This document shows, piece by piece, positions 6,947-17,000 of a DNA stretch of 40,337 nucleotides (the first letter of the stretch is position 1; every line of letters begins with the position of its first letter). The stretch comes from an uncultured Neomegalonema sp. (lineage in GTDB: Bacteria > Pseudomonadota > Alphaproteobacteria > Rhodobacterales > Rhodobacteraceae). The notes under the pieces were generated by a model. That model was not told the origin of the DNA. It was given only the letters and a program-made list of their open reading frames with translations, and searched no databases. The position numbers and the translations under genes were made by a program. Where the stretch lies: assembly GCA_937948985.1 (NCBI GenBank), contig CALFAK010000011.1, forward strand, positions 1-40,337, given 5' to 3'.

Positions 6947-9900
6947 ATGACCGCCCATCATCCGAGGGATTTCACCGTTACGGCGGTGCTCGGCCCCACA
7001 AACACAGGCAAGACGACCTATGCCATCGAGCGGATGCTGGGGCATAAGACCGGAGTCATGGGCTTTCCGCTGCGTCTTCTGGCGCGCGAGATCTATGACA
7101 AAGTCGTCGCCCTGCGCGGCCCCTCCGTCGTCGCTCTGGTGACAGGAGAGGAAAAAATCGTCCCCGTCGGCGCGAAATACTTCATCTGCACCGTCGAATC
7201 GATGCCAACCGAGACGGGTGCAGCCTTTATCGCCGTCGATGAAATCCAGCTGTGCAACGACCCCGAACGCGGCCATATCTTCACCAACCGCCTGCTCAAC
7301 GCGCGCGGGATGCAAGAGACGTTGTTCCTCGGCGCGATGACCATGCGCGAGCGAATCGGTCAGATCATCCCCGCCGCCCGCTTCCACATCCGCGAGCGGT
7401 ATTCGGTTCTGACTTACGCGGGGCCGAAGAAAATCAGCCGCTTGCCCCAACGATCCGCGATTGTGGCCTTCTCCACCGATCAAGTTTACGCGATTGCCGA
7501 GCTGATCCGCCGTCAAAAGGGTGGCGCGGCGGTCGTCATGGGCGCACTCAGCCCGCGCACCCGCAACGCCCAGGTAAAAATGTTTCAGGACGGCGAGGTC
7601 GAATATCTCGTCGCCACGGACGCCATCGGCATGGGCCTGAACCTCGACCTGAAAAGCGTCTGGTTCGCGGGCAAGGCCAAATTCGACGGGCGCAAACACC
7701 GCAACCTCGAACCGCAAGAACTGGCACAAATCGCCGGACGGGCGGGCCGCTACAAGAACGATGGCAGCTTTGGCGTCACCGCCGATTGCCGCCCGTTCGA
7801 GCCGGAAGTCGTTGAAGCGATTGAAGATCACAGGTTTCGCCCTGTCGGCTCTCTGCAATGGCGCAACGCGCGGCTGCAATTCGCCACCCCGGACGCCCTG
7901 CTGGCCAGCCTCGACGCGCCCGCCCCGGTGGAGGGGTTGCAACGCACCCGCGAGGGCGAAGATGTCGCCGCGCTGCGGATGCTGGCGGCGGACCCTGAGA
8001 TCATGATGCGCGCCGACCGCGCGCCCGCTGTGCGCCTGTTATGGGACGTTTGCCAAATCCCTGATTTCCGCAAAACCATGATCAGCGAGCATGTCGACTT
8101 ATTACGTAAGATTTACGGGTTCCTGACGAATAAAACTCAGGTTATACCGGAAGACTGGATTGCGCAGCAGGTTCAGCGGATCGATAAAGCCGATGGCGAC
8201 ATTGACGTTCTGTCAAAGCGCCTTGCCTATATCCGCACTTGGACCTATGCCGCCAACAGGTCAGACTGGCTGGAAGATGCAGCGGGCTGGCGGGAAAAAA
8301 CGCGCGCGGTCGAGGACAGACTCTCGGACGCGCTGCACACAAGACTGACACAACGCTTTGTTGACCGTCGCACGAGTGTATTGATGCAACGGTTGAAGCA
8401 GAAGGAGGAACTGGTGGCCACAGTCGATAAAGACGGCGGAGTCACTGTCGAAGGCGAACATGTGGGCCGGATTGAAGGCTTGCGGTTCCAACCGGACAAG
8501 GACGCCGAAGGCGTGCATGGTAAAACCCTGCGCGCGGCCAGCACCGTTCCCGTCGCAGCTGAACTGACGCAGCGGGTCGAAAAGCTCTACGCGGCCCCGG
8601 ATGGCGAGATCGATTTCACCGAGCAAGGCGGGATCATCTGGGACAAGGTGGTCATTGGCCGTCTTGAGAAAGGGCCGGATGCCCTGACTCCGGTCGCGAA
8701 GATCTTCCCTGACGATCTGCTGGATGCGACCAGCATTGAACGGGCAGAGCGCCGCGTTCAGCAATGGATCGACCGCCGCATCGCGCTGTTGTTCGAGCCG
8801 CTGAACGCGCTGAAGAATGATGAGTCGATCACGGGCATCGCACGCGGCGTGGTCTTCCAAATCGCCGAGGCGCTGGGCGTTTTGCCCCGTGGCCCCATCG
8901 GCAATGATGTCAAAGCGATTGAGCAGGACACCCGCGCCGTGATGCGCAAGCACGGCGTTCGTTTCGGCCAATACACCCTCTTTATGCCCGCCCTGCTCAA
9001 ACCCGCGCCGACGCGGATGCGGATTGTGCTGTGGGGCATTGCGGGCGGGATGGATGACATCCCCAGCCCGCCGCCACCCGGCGTCGTGACCATGGCCGCG
9101 CCCGATGCGCTGCCCGAAGAATACTATCAAATGGCGGGTTATCGCAAAGCCAATGCCCGCGCTCTGCGCCTTGATATGCTGGAGCGGTTAGCCGATATGA
9201 TGCGCACGCTCGACGCGCGTAAAGGGTTCGAGGCGACGGCGGATATGCTGTCGATCACGGGCCTGTCGCTGGAGCAATTCGCCGACCTGATGGACGGTTT
9301 GGGCTATCGCGCCGAAAAGGGCGAGCGTGCCAAGGTGAAAGCCGTGAAGGCGGAAGCCGAACCTGCTCAAACCCCTGCGCCTGAAGCTGCTGTTGAAGCC
9401 GTAGCTGGCGCAACGGAAGCGGCGGCAGAAGAAGCCGCGCCTGAAACACCCGCTCCCGTTGATGTCGCGATTGATCCCGACACCCCCGCCGCCGCACTTG
9501 CAGATGCCCCCGCCGCCTCTGTCGAGGCCACCTCGGACACCGCCGCGATTGAAGCGGTTGAGGCCGGGGCCACGGATGTCGATCAAGCCCCTGAACGCCC
9601 TGAAGGCGCGGCGACCGTGGTTGCCGATGCCGAACCGCTGGCACTGAAAACCGACGACACCGCTCCCGTTGAGGCGGAGGAAGCCCCGGCTGACCAAGCA
9701 CCTGTCGAGACCGAAACCTTCTATACCTTCCGCATTCTGCCCCGTGGCCGCCGTCAACGCGCCGATCAGGGAGGGGAACGCCCTCAACGCAACGCCAACC
9801 GCAGGCCACAAGGCCAAAACGCGGGCGGTGAGCAGGGTGAACGTCCCAAACGCGAAGGCGGCAAACCCTCCGGTCGCAGGCCGGACGGCGATTCCCGCCC

Positions 9901-10060
9901 CAATCGCGGCGGCCCGAAAGGCAAACCGCGCAATGCCAAGCAGGGCGACCGCCCGCAACAGCAACAGCGCAACTTCTCCGCCGCCCCGAAACGCCCCGAA
10001 AAGCCAATGGATCCGGATTCCCCCTTCGCGGTCCTGCAAAAGTTGAAAGACGGGAAGTGA
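6947..10060 (+). CDS. SUV3-like DEAD/DExH-box RNA helicase with long disordered tail
   Basis: A 1037-residue ATP-dependent helicase. Motif I is GPTNTGKTT (residues 16-24) and motif II is DEIQ (98-101). Motif III is probably GAMTMR. Conserved helicase C elements are VATDAIGMGLNLDL and motif VI QIAGRAGRY. This form, with DEIQ and GPTNTGKT, is that of the mitochondrial RNA helicase SUV3 and its alphaproteobacterial relatives. From about residue 795 the protein becomes low-complexity: first Ala/Glu/Pro-rich and acidic, then from about 930 rich in Arg, Gln, Gly and Asn (RGRRQRADQGG and similar), like a degradosome-scaffold or RNA-binding tail. RNA metabolism in the cytoplasm is the likely role. 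An S4 RNA-binding protein follows 202 bp downstream. Confidence 0.92.
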   Translation: MTAHHPRDFTVTAVLGPTNTGKTTYAIERMLGHKTGVMGFPLRLLAREIYDKVVALRGPSVVALVTGEEKIVPVGAKYFICTVESMPTETGAAFIAVDEIQLCNDPERGHIFTNRLLNARGMQETLFLGAMTMRERIGQIIPAARFHIRERYSVLTYAGPKKISRLPQRSAIVAFSTDQVYAIAELIRRQKGGAAVVMGALSPRTRNAQVKMFQDGEVEYLVATDAIGMGLNLDLKSVWFAGKAKFDGRKHRNLEPQELAQIAGRAGRYKNDGSFGVTADCRPFEPEVVEAIEDHRFRPVGSLQWRNARLQFATPDALLASLDAPAPVEGLQRTREGEDVAALRMLAADPEIMMRADRAPAVRLLWDVCQIPDFRKTMISEHVDLLRKIYGFLTNKTQVIPEDWIAQQVQRIDKADGDIDVLSKRLAYIRTWTYAANRSDWLEDAAGWREKTRAVEDRLSDALHTRLTQRFVDRRTSVLMQRLKQKEELVATVDKDGGVTVEGEHVGRIEGLRFQPDKDAEGVHGKTLRAASTVPVAAELTQRVEKLYAAPDGEIDFTEQGGIIWDKVVIGRLEKGPDALTPVAKIFPDDLLDATSIERAERRVQQWIDRRIALLFEPLNALKNDESITGIARGVVFQIAEALGVLPRGPIGNDVKAIEQDTRAVMRKHGVRFGQYTLFMPALLKPAPTRMRIVLWGIAGGMDDIPSPPPPGVVTMAAPDALPEEYYQMAGYRKANARALRLDMLERLADMMRTLDARKGFEATADMLSITGLSLEQFADLMDGLGYRAEKGERAKVKAVKAEAEPAQTPAPEAAVEAVAGATEAAAEEAAPETPAPVDVAIDPDTPAAALADAPAASVEATSDTAAIEAVEAGATDVDQAPERPEGAATVVADAEPLALKTDDTAPVEAEEAPADQAPVETETFYTFRILPRGRRQRADQGGERPQRNANRRPQGQNAGGEQGERPKREGGKPSGRRPDGDSRPNRGGPKGKPRNAKQGDRPQQQQRNFSAAPKRPEKPMDPDSPFAVLQKLKDGK

Positions 10061-10165
10061 TGTCAGGGACGCTGATTAGTGTTTTCTAACTGTCATTGCT
10101 GGACTTTTTCAGCACAAGCGCAGCGCCGTGCGGGCAATCCGGAGCAGCGGTTCCGCAGGGACCGG

Positions 10166-10188
10166 ACCTTCGGAACAAGTCCGAAGGT
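10166..10188. repeat. Perfect 9-bp hairpin between helicase and S4 gene
   Basis: ACCTTCGGA (10166-10174) and TCCGAAGGT (10180-10188) flank ACAAG. No T-run follows and the downstream gene is co-oriented. It may be an mRNA-stability or attenuating structure, or a dispersed palindrome. No second copy was noticed in the window. Confidence 0.5.
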
Positions 10189-10262
10189 GACTGTATGAGT
10201 GGTACGAACAACGCTTCAATTATGTGGCTGGCCTGTGTGGCGACTGACATGGATCACCAGCG

Positions 10263-10628
10263 TTGACCCGAAAAGAACCGGAAAGCGAAGCGTTACGGGT
10301 CGATAAATGGCTCTGGCACGCCCGTTTTCTGAAATCCCGCAGCCTCGCGGCCAAATTGGTGACAGAGGGCAAACTGCGCATTAACGGCGAGCGGTTCACC
10401 AAAGCGGGCAAAACCATCCGGCCCGGCGACACGCTGACCTTTACGCTGCAAGATCGCGTGCGCGTCATCAAAATCCTCGCACTCGGCACAAGACGCGGCC
10501 CCGCACCGGAGGCTCAAGCCCTCTACGAAGACCTGTCCCCCGAACCCGATATCGCCGCGCCAAAACCCGTCCGTGAACCGTGGGAGCGCAACCGCCGCAA
10601 GGACAAGGGCAGCTTTAATTCGGCGTGA
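10263..10628 (+). CDS. S4-domain RNA-binding protein, Hsp15-like
   Basis: A 121-residue basic protein with an S4 RNA-binding domain at about residues 11-70: LRVDKWLWHARFLKSRSLAA, then GKLRINGERFTKAGKTIRPGD. This matches Hsp15 (HslR), which binds free 50S subunits carrying nascent chains. The C-terminus is charged and rich in Arg/Lys. The best start is TTG at 10263; the nearby ATG at 10250 is in another frame and stops after five codons. The RBS is weak. It follows the helicase on the same strand and converges on dprA. Confidence 0.88.
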   Translation: MTRKEPESEALRVDKWLWHARFLKSRSLAAKLVTEGKLRINGERFTKAGKTIRPGDTLTFTLQDRVRVIKILALGTRRGPAPEAQALYEDLSPEPDIAAPKPVREPWERNRRKDKGSFNSA

Positions 10629-10634
10629 GCTTTC

Positions 10635-11762
10635 TCACAATTCCGACAAAGCGACCCCGCCGCCCGGTTCACGCCGCAACCGCCCCGCAAGGTCAAGCTC
10701 CAACAAAATCAGCGCGACCAGCCCCGCAGACGCCCCTGAACGGCGGATCAACTCGTCCACCGGAACCGGATGCAGGCCCAGCAATTCCGTTACCGCGTCA
10801 CGCAGCGCATCATCGGCGGCATCCAGCGGCGCTTGCCAGCTTTCATCGTCATCCAGTTCCGAAAAACGCGGCTCAACACGCATATGCGCCAGCGCCTCCA
10901 GCACATCCGCCACCCCGCGCACCAGCGTCGCGCCGTCACGAATAAGCAGATTGCAGCCGCCCGAACGCGGGTCCAGCGGCGAACCGGGAACCGCCATCAC
11001 GTCCCGCCCCTGCTCTCCGGCATAGCGGGCGGTAATCAGTGAGCCGGACCGCTCCGCACCTTCGGCCACTATAATTCCCCGCGACAGGCCGGAGACAATG
11101 CGATTGCGGCGCGGAAAATCCTGTGCGCGCCCCTGATAGCCCATCGGGCGCTCGGACAGAATTGCGCCTTTCTCACGGATTTCGTCATATAACTCAGCGT
11201 TCTGCGGCGGCCACAGACTATCCACGCCACCCGCCAGCACGGCCACGGTGCCCGTTGCCAATGCACCGCGATGTGCTGCCGCATCCACCCCGCGCGCAAG
11301 GCCCGACGCCACCGTATGCCCCGCCGCCCCCAGATCGCGCGCCAGCGTTTCAGTGAATTTCAGACCCAGTGCCGATGCATTCCGCGCGCCCACAATTCCA
11401 ACAGTCTCAGGCCGCGCCGTCCCCGCATCGCCCAAACACCACAGCAAGGGCGGCGCGGCTTCCAACATCGACAAATTCAACGGATAATCCGGCGCACCCA
11501 GCGCCAACATCTGCGCCCCAGCGTCCATCGCGGCGGCGTATTCCTTCTCAACCACACTGGGATCAGCCACGCGAATCCGCCGCTTCGCCCCGCCCTTCGC
11601 CGCCAAATCCGGCAAAGCATCCAGCGCCGCCGCCGCACTCTCATACCGGCGCATCAACTCGGCAAAGGTCACAGGGCCAATCCGCTCTGACCGTGCCAGC
11701 CGCAGCCACGCAAGCCGCCCCGCCTCATCAACAGGCGCGCGGGAGGGCGGGAAAGCCGTCAC
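10635..11762 (-). CDS. dprA: DNA-processing protein DprA
   Basis: A 375-residue protein that loads RecA on incoming single-stranded DNA during natural transformation. The Rossmann-like DprA core spans about residues 80-290, with [54 protein letters not shown] and VAVPG-type elements ([11 protein letters not shown]). A C-terminal winged helix (about 310-375) contains [15 protein letters not shown]. The GTG start at 11762 lies inside the plsY stop (GTGA), so plsY and dprA are coupled. The gene is often present in Rhodobacterales whether or not competence has been shown. Confidence 0.95.
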   Translation of the reverse strand: MTAFPPSRAPVDEAGRLAWLRLARSERIGPVTFAELMRRYESAAAALDALPDLAAKGGAKRRIRVADPSVVEKEYAAAMDAGAQMLALGAPDYPLNLSMLEAAPPLLWCLGDAGTARPETVGIVGARNASALGLKFTETLARDLGAAGHTVASGLARGVDAAAHRGALATGTVAVLAGGVDSLWPPQNAELYDEIREKGAILSERPMGYQGRAQDFPRRNRIVSGLSRGIIVAEGAERSGSLITARYAGEQGRDVMAVPGSPLDPRSGGCNLLIRDGATLVRGVADVLEALAHMRVEPRFSELDDDESWQAPLDAADDALRDAVTELLGLHPVPVDELIRRSGASAGLVALILLELDLAGRLRREPGGGVALSEL

Positions 11763-12352
11763 TTCTTAGCGCCGAACGAGATTTTCCCCTCGGTTCCCGC
11801 CCGCAAGCGGCCAATATTCTGATGATGCCGCGCGATCAACAACCCGACCAGCGCCGTCACTGCCAACACCGCAATCAACCCGGCCGCCGCGCTCACCCCA
11901 TAAACCACCAGCGCCACGACCGAGGCAACCAACGCCGCCAGCGACGAATATTTACTCACAAATGCGACCACCAGCCACGTCACCGCAAACGCCAGAAACG
12001 CGGGCCAATGCAGCGCAAGCAGCGCCCCCAAAAACGTCGCAACGCCCTTGCCGCCCTTAAACCCCAGCCAAACCGGAAAGCAATGCCCCAAAAACGCACC
12101 AAAACCCGCAACCGCCGCCGCATCCGGCCCGAACCGTGCGGCGATCAACACGGCGGCCACGCCTTTCAGCGCGTCAAGCAACAACGTCAGCGCGGCGGCC
12201 AGCTTATTGCCTGTCCGCAGCACATTGGTCGCGCCGATATTACCGGAGCCGATGCTGCGCAAATCCCCCAGCCCGAACACCCGCGCAAGGATCACCCCGA
12301 ACGGGATGGAGCCAAGAAAATATCCGGCAACAAGAGCGATTAATAAGGTCAT
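11759..12352 (-). CDS. plsY: Glycerol-3-phosphate acyltransferase PlsY
   Basis: An inner-membrane acyltransferase of about 197 residues that transfers the acyl group of acyl-phosphate to glycerol-3-phosphate in phospholipid synthesis. Family motifs are all visible: [22 protein letters not shown], the hydrophobic DALKG stretch, [18 protein letters not shown] and the C-terminal RHHQNIGRL. About five membrane segments are predicted. I chose ATG 12352 because family members begin a few residues before the first helix; an upstream in-frame GTG at 12373 would add seven residues, and neither has a strong RBS. It overlaps dprA downstream. Confidence 0.95.
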   Translation of the reverse strand: MTLLIALVAGYFLGSIPFGVILARVFGLGDLRSIGSGNIGATNVLRTGNKLAAALTLLLDALKGVAAVLIAARFGPDAAAVAGFGAFLGHCFPVWLGFKGGKGVATFLGALLALHWPAFLAFAVTWLVVAFVSKYSSLAALVASVVALVVYGVSAAAGLIAVLAVTALVGLLIARHHQNIGRLRAGTEGKISFGAKK

Positions 12353-12428
12353 CAAGTCACTATCCACATGCACGTTACCGTTTCAATCCCGGATTCCCTA
12401 CCACGTAATCGCCGTTGCAATAAGTACG

Positions 12429-12524
12429 GTCATTCTCTGCGAAGGCAGAGAATCCAGACTCGATCGACTGAAAAGAAATCTCTCAAGACACGAGGCTGGA
12501 TCATCTTCCTTCGCAGATGATGAC
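12429..12524. repeat. Two facing copies of a 29-bp GCGAAGG stem-loop repeat
   Basis: Copy 1 (12429-12457, plus orientation) folds as ATTCTCTGC - GAAG - GCAGAGAAT. Copy 2 (12496-12524, minus orientation) has arms ATCATCT/AGATGAT around TCCTTCGC. Aligned in the same orientation they agree at 24 of 29 positions by hand count, and two of the differing base pairs are compensatory. A third copy lies at 21053-21081. The unit sits between the plsY and pyrC genes, with no coding potential seen in the 192-bp gap. Confidence 0.75.
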
Positions 12525-12565
12525 AATAGTTTTCGTTTGAAAAATCATCTGATCGCTTCCCACAA

Positions 12566-13852
12566 TCACACCCCGAACACCCGCTCACCACCAACCCACG
12601 TGCCCAGCACACGGCCCTGAACCAACCGCTCATGGAACGGCGAATTCTTCGATTTCGACAGCAGTGCCTTACGGTCCACCCGCCAAGGCGTATCCGGATC
12701 GAACAACACAACATCCGCCAGCGCCCCCTTGCCCAGATGCCCCGCCTCCAACCCCGCAAGTCGCGCGGGCATCAGCGACAGTCGCTCGAACAGGCTGGTC
12801 AGCGCAATTCCCGCACGGTGGTGCAAATCGAGCGAGACGGGCAAAATCGTCTCCAACCCCACCCCGCCGGACGCGGCCTGCGCGTAAGGCAGCCGCTTGC
12901 TCTCCTCATCCTGCGGACGGTGAGCGGAGGTGATGACATCAATCGTCCCGTCCCCCAGCGCCTCCTCCATCGCCTGACGGTCATCCTCATGGCGCAACGG
13001 CGGGGAGACTTTCGAGAATGTCCGGAAATCGGCGATATCCAATTCGTTCAGCGCGAAATGCGGCACCGAAATATCGCAAGTCACCGACAAGCCCGCGTCC
13101 TTGGCCCGCCGGATAATCGCAAGACTTTCGGCGGTCGAGATTTGACTGGCGTGATAGCGTGCGCCCGTCAGCGCGGCGATGCGAATATCCCGCGTCAGCA
13201 TAATCGCCTCCGCCTCCGCCGGAACCGTCGGCAACCCGCGCAACGAGGCGAAAATCCCCTCCGTCGCACAGCCCAACGCGCTGAAATGCGGCTCCTGCGG
13301 ATGATGACACACCAACGCCCCGACCGAGCGCGCGTATTCCAGACAGCGCCGGAACACCACCGGATCAGCCACCGCCGTATCGCCGTCACTCAGCGCAACA
13401 GCCCCGGCATCCAGCAGAAAACGGTATTCCGTCATCTCACGGCCCTGCATCCCCTTGGTCAACGCCGCTTTGGGATGCACCCGCACTTTACAGGCATCGC
13501 GCGCACGCCTGTGGATGAATTCCAGCGTGGCCGGATCATCAATCGGCGGCGTGGTATCGGGCTGCGTAACAATCGTAGTCACGCCCCCCGCCGCAGCGGC
13601 CAACCCCGCAGAGCCGAAACTCTCCTTATGCCGCGCCCCGGGTTCGCCGATCATCACGTCAAAATCAACAATCCCCGGCGCCAGCACCTTGCCGGCGCAA
13701 TCGACAACTTCCGCATCATCGGGCGGGCCGCCGGAGAAAATACCGGGGCCGGAGTCAACAATCCGCTCCCCTTCAATCAACACTCCCCCGGCACCGTCAA
13801 ATCCGGTGGCGGGGTCAATCAGGCGGGCATTTGTAAGGGCGAGTCTTTTCAT
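12566..13852 (-). CDS. pyrC: Dihydroorotase-family protein, probably non-catalytic
   Basis: A 428-residue class I dihydroorotase homologue (amidohydrolase fold). Typical framework segments remain: an N-terminal beta domain, GGVTTIVTQPDT, AALTKGMQG, GLETILPVSLDLHH and the C-terminal beta part LGKGALADVVLFDPD. The metal-binding motif HxHLREPG near residue 60 is replaced by DFDVMIGEPG, and the usual (T)DHAP near residue 305 reads TSAHRP. This pattern matches pseudo-dihydroorotases that act as structural partners of aspartate transcarbamoylase (PyrB). In many relatives pyrB lies directly upstream, but here the upstream neighbour is the RTX protease gene. An RBS-like GAGGGCGT precedes the ATG. The family is sure; lack of activity is inferred from the missing ligands. 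Confidence 0.88.
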   Translation of the reverse strand: MKRLALTNARLIDPATGFDGAGGVLIEGERIVDSGPGIFSGGPPDDAEVVDCAGKVLAPGIVDFDVMIGEPGARHKESFGSAGLAAAAGGVTTIVTQPDTTPPIDDPATLEFIHRRARDACKVRVHPKAALTKGMQGREMTEYRFLLDAGAVALSDGDTAVADPVVFRRCLEYARSVGALVCHHPQEPHFSALGCATEGIFASLRGLPTVPAEAEAIMLTRDIRIAALTGARYHASQISTAESLAIIRRAKDAGLSVTCDISVPHFALNELDIADFRTFSKVSPPLRHEDDRQAMEEALGDGTIDVITSAHRPQDEESKRLPYAQAASGGVGLETILPVSLDLHHRAGIALTSLFERLSLMPARLAGLEAGHLGKGALADVVLFDPDTPWRVDRKALLSKSKNSPFHERLVQGRVLGTWVGGERVFGV

Positions 13853-13873
13853 ACGCCCTCACTATACGGTTTT

Positions 13874-13884
13874 ACCAAATTGGT
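13874..13884. promoter_or_regulatory. Short palindrome ACCAAATTGGT in the pyrC / RTX protease divergent region
   Basis: An 11-bp perfect palindrome lies 22 bp upstream of the pyrC start, within the 177-bp divergent gap before the RTX protease. The rest of this gap is AT-richer than the genes. It could be an operator for either gene; the palindrome is short enough to arise by chance. Confidence 0.2.
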
Positions 13885-14029
13885 GAATCTCGTTTCGCAT
13901 CCCACCGTTAAGAATTGCAATTGACGCATTACTTCCGGCATTTGAATTATTGTGCGCCTTAAAAGAAATTTACGGGTAATAGAAATTGATTAAAAGCCTT
14001 CCAAGACAAAACGGGGTAGGCAGACGATC

Positions 14030-17000
14030 ATGATTGATAGCACGGTAGAGCATGACCACGAGCACCAACATGACCACGATCACAGCGACGACCATATCCA
14101 CGGCTGTGAATGTCCCGAATGTTGTGCCGCCGACCACAGTCCTGATGCGTCCAGCGACGCTTCCGGCCTGATCGGAACTTTCGCCGATAACGGCAAACCG
14201 ATCTGGTCCGCCTATCAAACCGCCAACCACATCGCCCGCACAGGCCATTCATGGGCCAATAACGAAACCGATCTGGTTGTCGATTACAGCTTTTCAGACG
14301 CCGCCAATATCGGTGAAGGCTTCGAGGTTTTCGATGCCGCCAACCAGGATTGGGCGCGCTACGCCTTCGACCTCTACGCCGAAGTTTCCGGCGTAACCTT
14401 CAACGAAGTCGGCGCAACAGAAGACGCCGACATCACTCTTAAATTCCAGGAGGGCAGCACTAACGGCGGCGGATACTGGAACGGAAGCACAGTCGCCGTG
14501 GGCCATGTTACCTGGGAACCCGAAACCACCCCAGGCACTTACGCCATGCGCCTGCTGCTTCACGAAGTTGGCCACGCAATCGGCCTGTCCCACCCCGGCC
14601 CCTATAACGGCGGCGGGTTCAACTACGCGGATCACGCCGATCACTGGAATGACAGCCGCCAGTTCACCAACCTTTCTTATTGGAGCGAGGGCGAAACAGG
14701 CGCATCTTTCGGCCACATGTCCACGCTCGGCCTGCACGACATTCTCGCCACCCAAATCGAGTACGGCATCAACTGGAATACCCGCACCGGGGATGATGTC
14801 TATGGCTGGAACGCCACGACGGGCCTCGAAAGCTATGATTTCAGCTATCGCGAGAACATGGCATTTTCGATCTGGGATGGCGCGGGCGAGGACACGCTCG
14901 ACTTCTCCGGCTCGACCAGCGCGACCGAGCTTGACCTGCGCGAAGGTGCATTCAGTTCGACAAACGGCCAAACCTACAATGTCTCGATCGCATATGGTGC
15001 CGTCATTGAGAACGGCATCGGCAGCAATCACGACGACCTTTTGATCGGTAACGGCGCGGCAAACACACTCACGGGCGGCTCCGGCAACGACGTGATAACG
15101 GGCGGTGCGAATGCCGCACCTGTGGCCTCAACAGACCCGCGCCACTTTACAGGCATCGAGATCAACGCCGATCCCCTGACCAAAGACGAATACCTCGCCG
15201 CCACCGGGATCGATGCTTTCTCGGGCACGGCGTTCACCTTCGAGATGATGGTCGACCTGATCCGCAGCCCCCGCGACATCAGCAGCTTCGCCTCCTACGC
15301 GGTCGCCGGGAACAGCAATGAATTCCTGATAGAAGGCAAAAACGCGGGCACGATCCGCATCCTCATCGACGGCAGCCGGTATGACACAGGCATCGCCACC
15401 GCCACCTTGCTCGACGGCCAACCGCACCGCCTGTCGGTCTCATGGGACAGCACAACGGGCGCGCTCGAAACCTATATCGATGGCATTTCTTTCAACAGCG
15501 GCATCCACCAGCAAGGCGTCACACTCGGCACAGGCGGCACGCTGATTTTAGGGCAGGAGCAAGACTCCGTCGGCGGGAACTTCTCCACCAGTCAAATTCT
15601 GTCCGGCACAATCGGTGACATCCGTATTTTCGACAGCGCGCACTCCGCCGCCGAGATTGCCGAATACGCCTTCAGCGCGCCAGATACCGCTGGCCTGCTT
15701 CACCATTGGCAAGTCGCGAACGATGGCTCGATCATTGACAGCGCGGGCAGCACAGCACTCACAGCCACGGGCGGCACAACGCGCGACACGACCCCCGCTC
15801 TAGATCTCACACCGGACAATGATCACTTGCTTGGCGGGTTCGGCAATGACCTGATTGATGGCGGCTGGGGTGATGATCGTCTTGACGGCGGTGCCGGAAA
15901 CGACACGCTCAAGGGCGGGATCGGTGATGACACACTGATCGGCGGCGCGGGCCAAGCCGCATTCGATGCGACCACAGCCACCGGAACGGTGATCCTGACA
16001 GACGTGTTCCGCGAGCGGATGAGCGTAAGCCAAAGTACGACTTACCGGAACAATGAAAACAGTTACGGCGGACATCAAATCCTCGATGATGACAATACAA
16101 CATTCAATCACACGCTCGGCTCAGATGCCTGGGTCGAATTGGATATGGGCGGCAGTTACGCGATTGAATCGATCATTCTTGTCAATCGCGATGGCTGGGG
16201 AGGTCGCCTGAACGGTGCTGTCGTGACCGTTCTTGATTCAACCGGGTCCGTTGTTCAAACCTTCAATCCCATTGCGAATGCCTTTAACGGACAAACGATC
16301 ACATACACGCTCGAAACACCTACGACGGCTGCAAAAATTCGTATAGAAAATACTGACAACTTCATCCACCTCGGTGAGCTTGATGTAATCGGCAGCCTGT
16401 CAGACGCGGGCGCTTACGATGGGGCAGACCGATTGTATGGCGAGCAAGGCGACGACAGCCTGCTTGGCGGTGCGGGTGGCGATATTCTGGACGGCGGTGC
16501 GGATGCCGATATACTGGATGGCCGCGAAGGCAACGACACCCTCTTCGGGCGCACCGGCGATGACGTCATCAAAGGCCGCGAAGGCGATGATGTGGTTAGC
16601 GGCGGCACAGGCGATGATAGCATCGTCGGCCACGCTGGCGACGACCTGCTGCGTGGTGACGCCGGAAACGACCGGATTGTCGGGAATGCTGGCACTGACA
16701 GACTTCGCGGTGGTTCTGGCGATGATTCATTGATTGGCGGGCACGACGCCGATGACCTGCGCGGGCAGGGTGGTGCAGATCATCTGTTTGGACAGAGCGG
16801 CGACGATCTGATATTGGGCGGTGGCGGGAACGATACCCTCAATGGCGGCGGTGGCAATGACGCGCTTTCGGGTCACAAAGGGAATGACTCCCTTTACGGC
16901 AGTCTCGGCAACGACAGCTTATCCGGCAGCATAGGTAATGACATGCTCAATGGCGGTGCGGGAGATGATATTCTCACGGGTGGTCGTGATGCGGACGTAT

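Noticed and set aside
12632-13924. Long plus-strand open frame opposite the dihydroorotase homologue
   Set aside because: Arg/Pro/His-rich translation without domains, typical of the antisense of a GC-rich gene.
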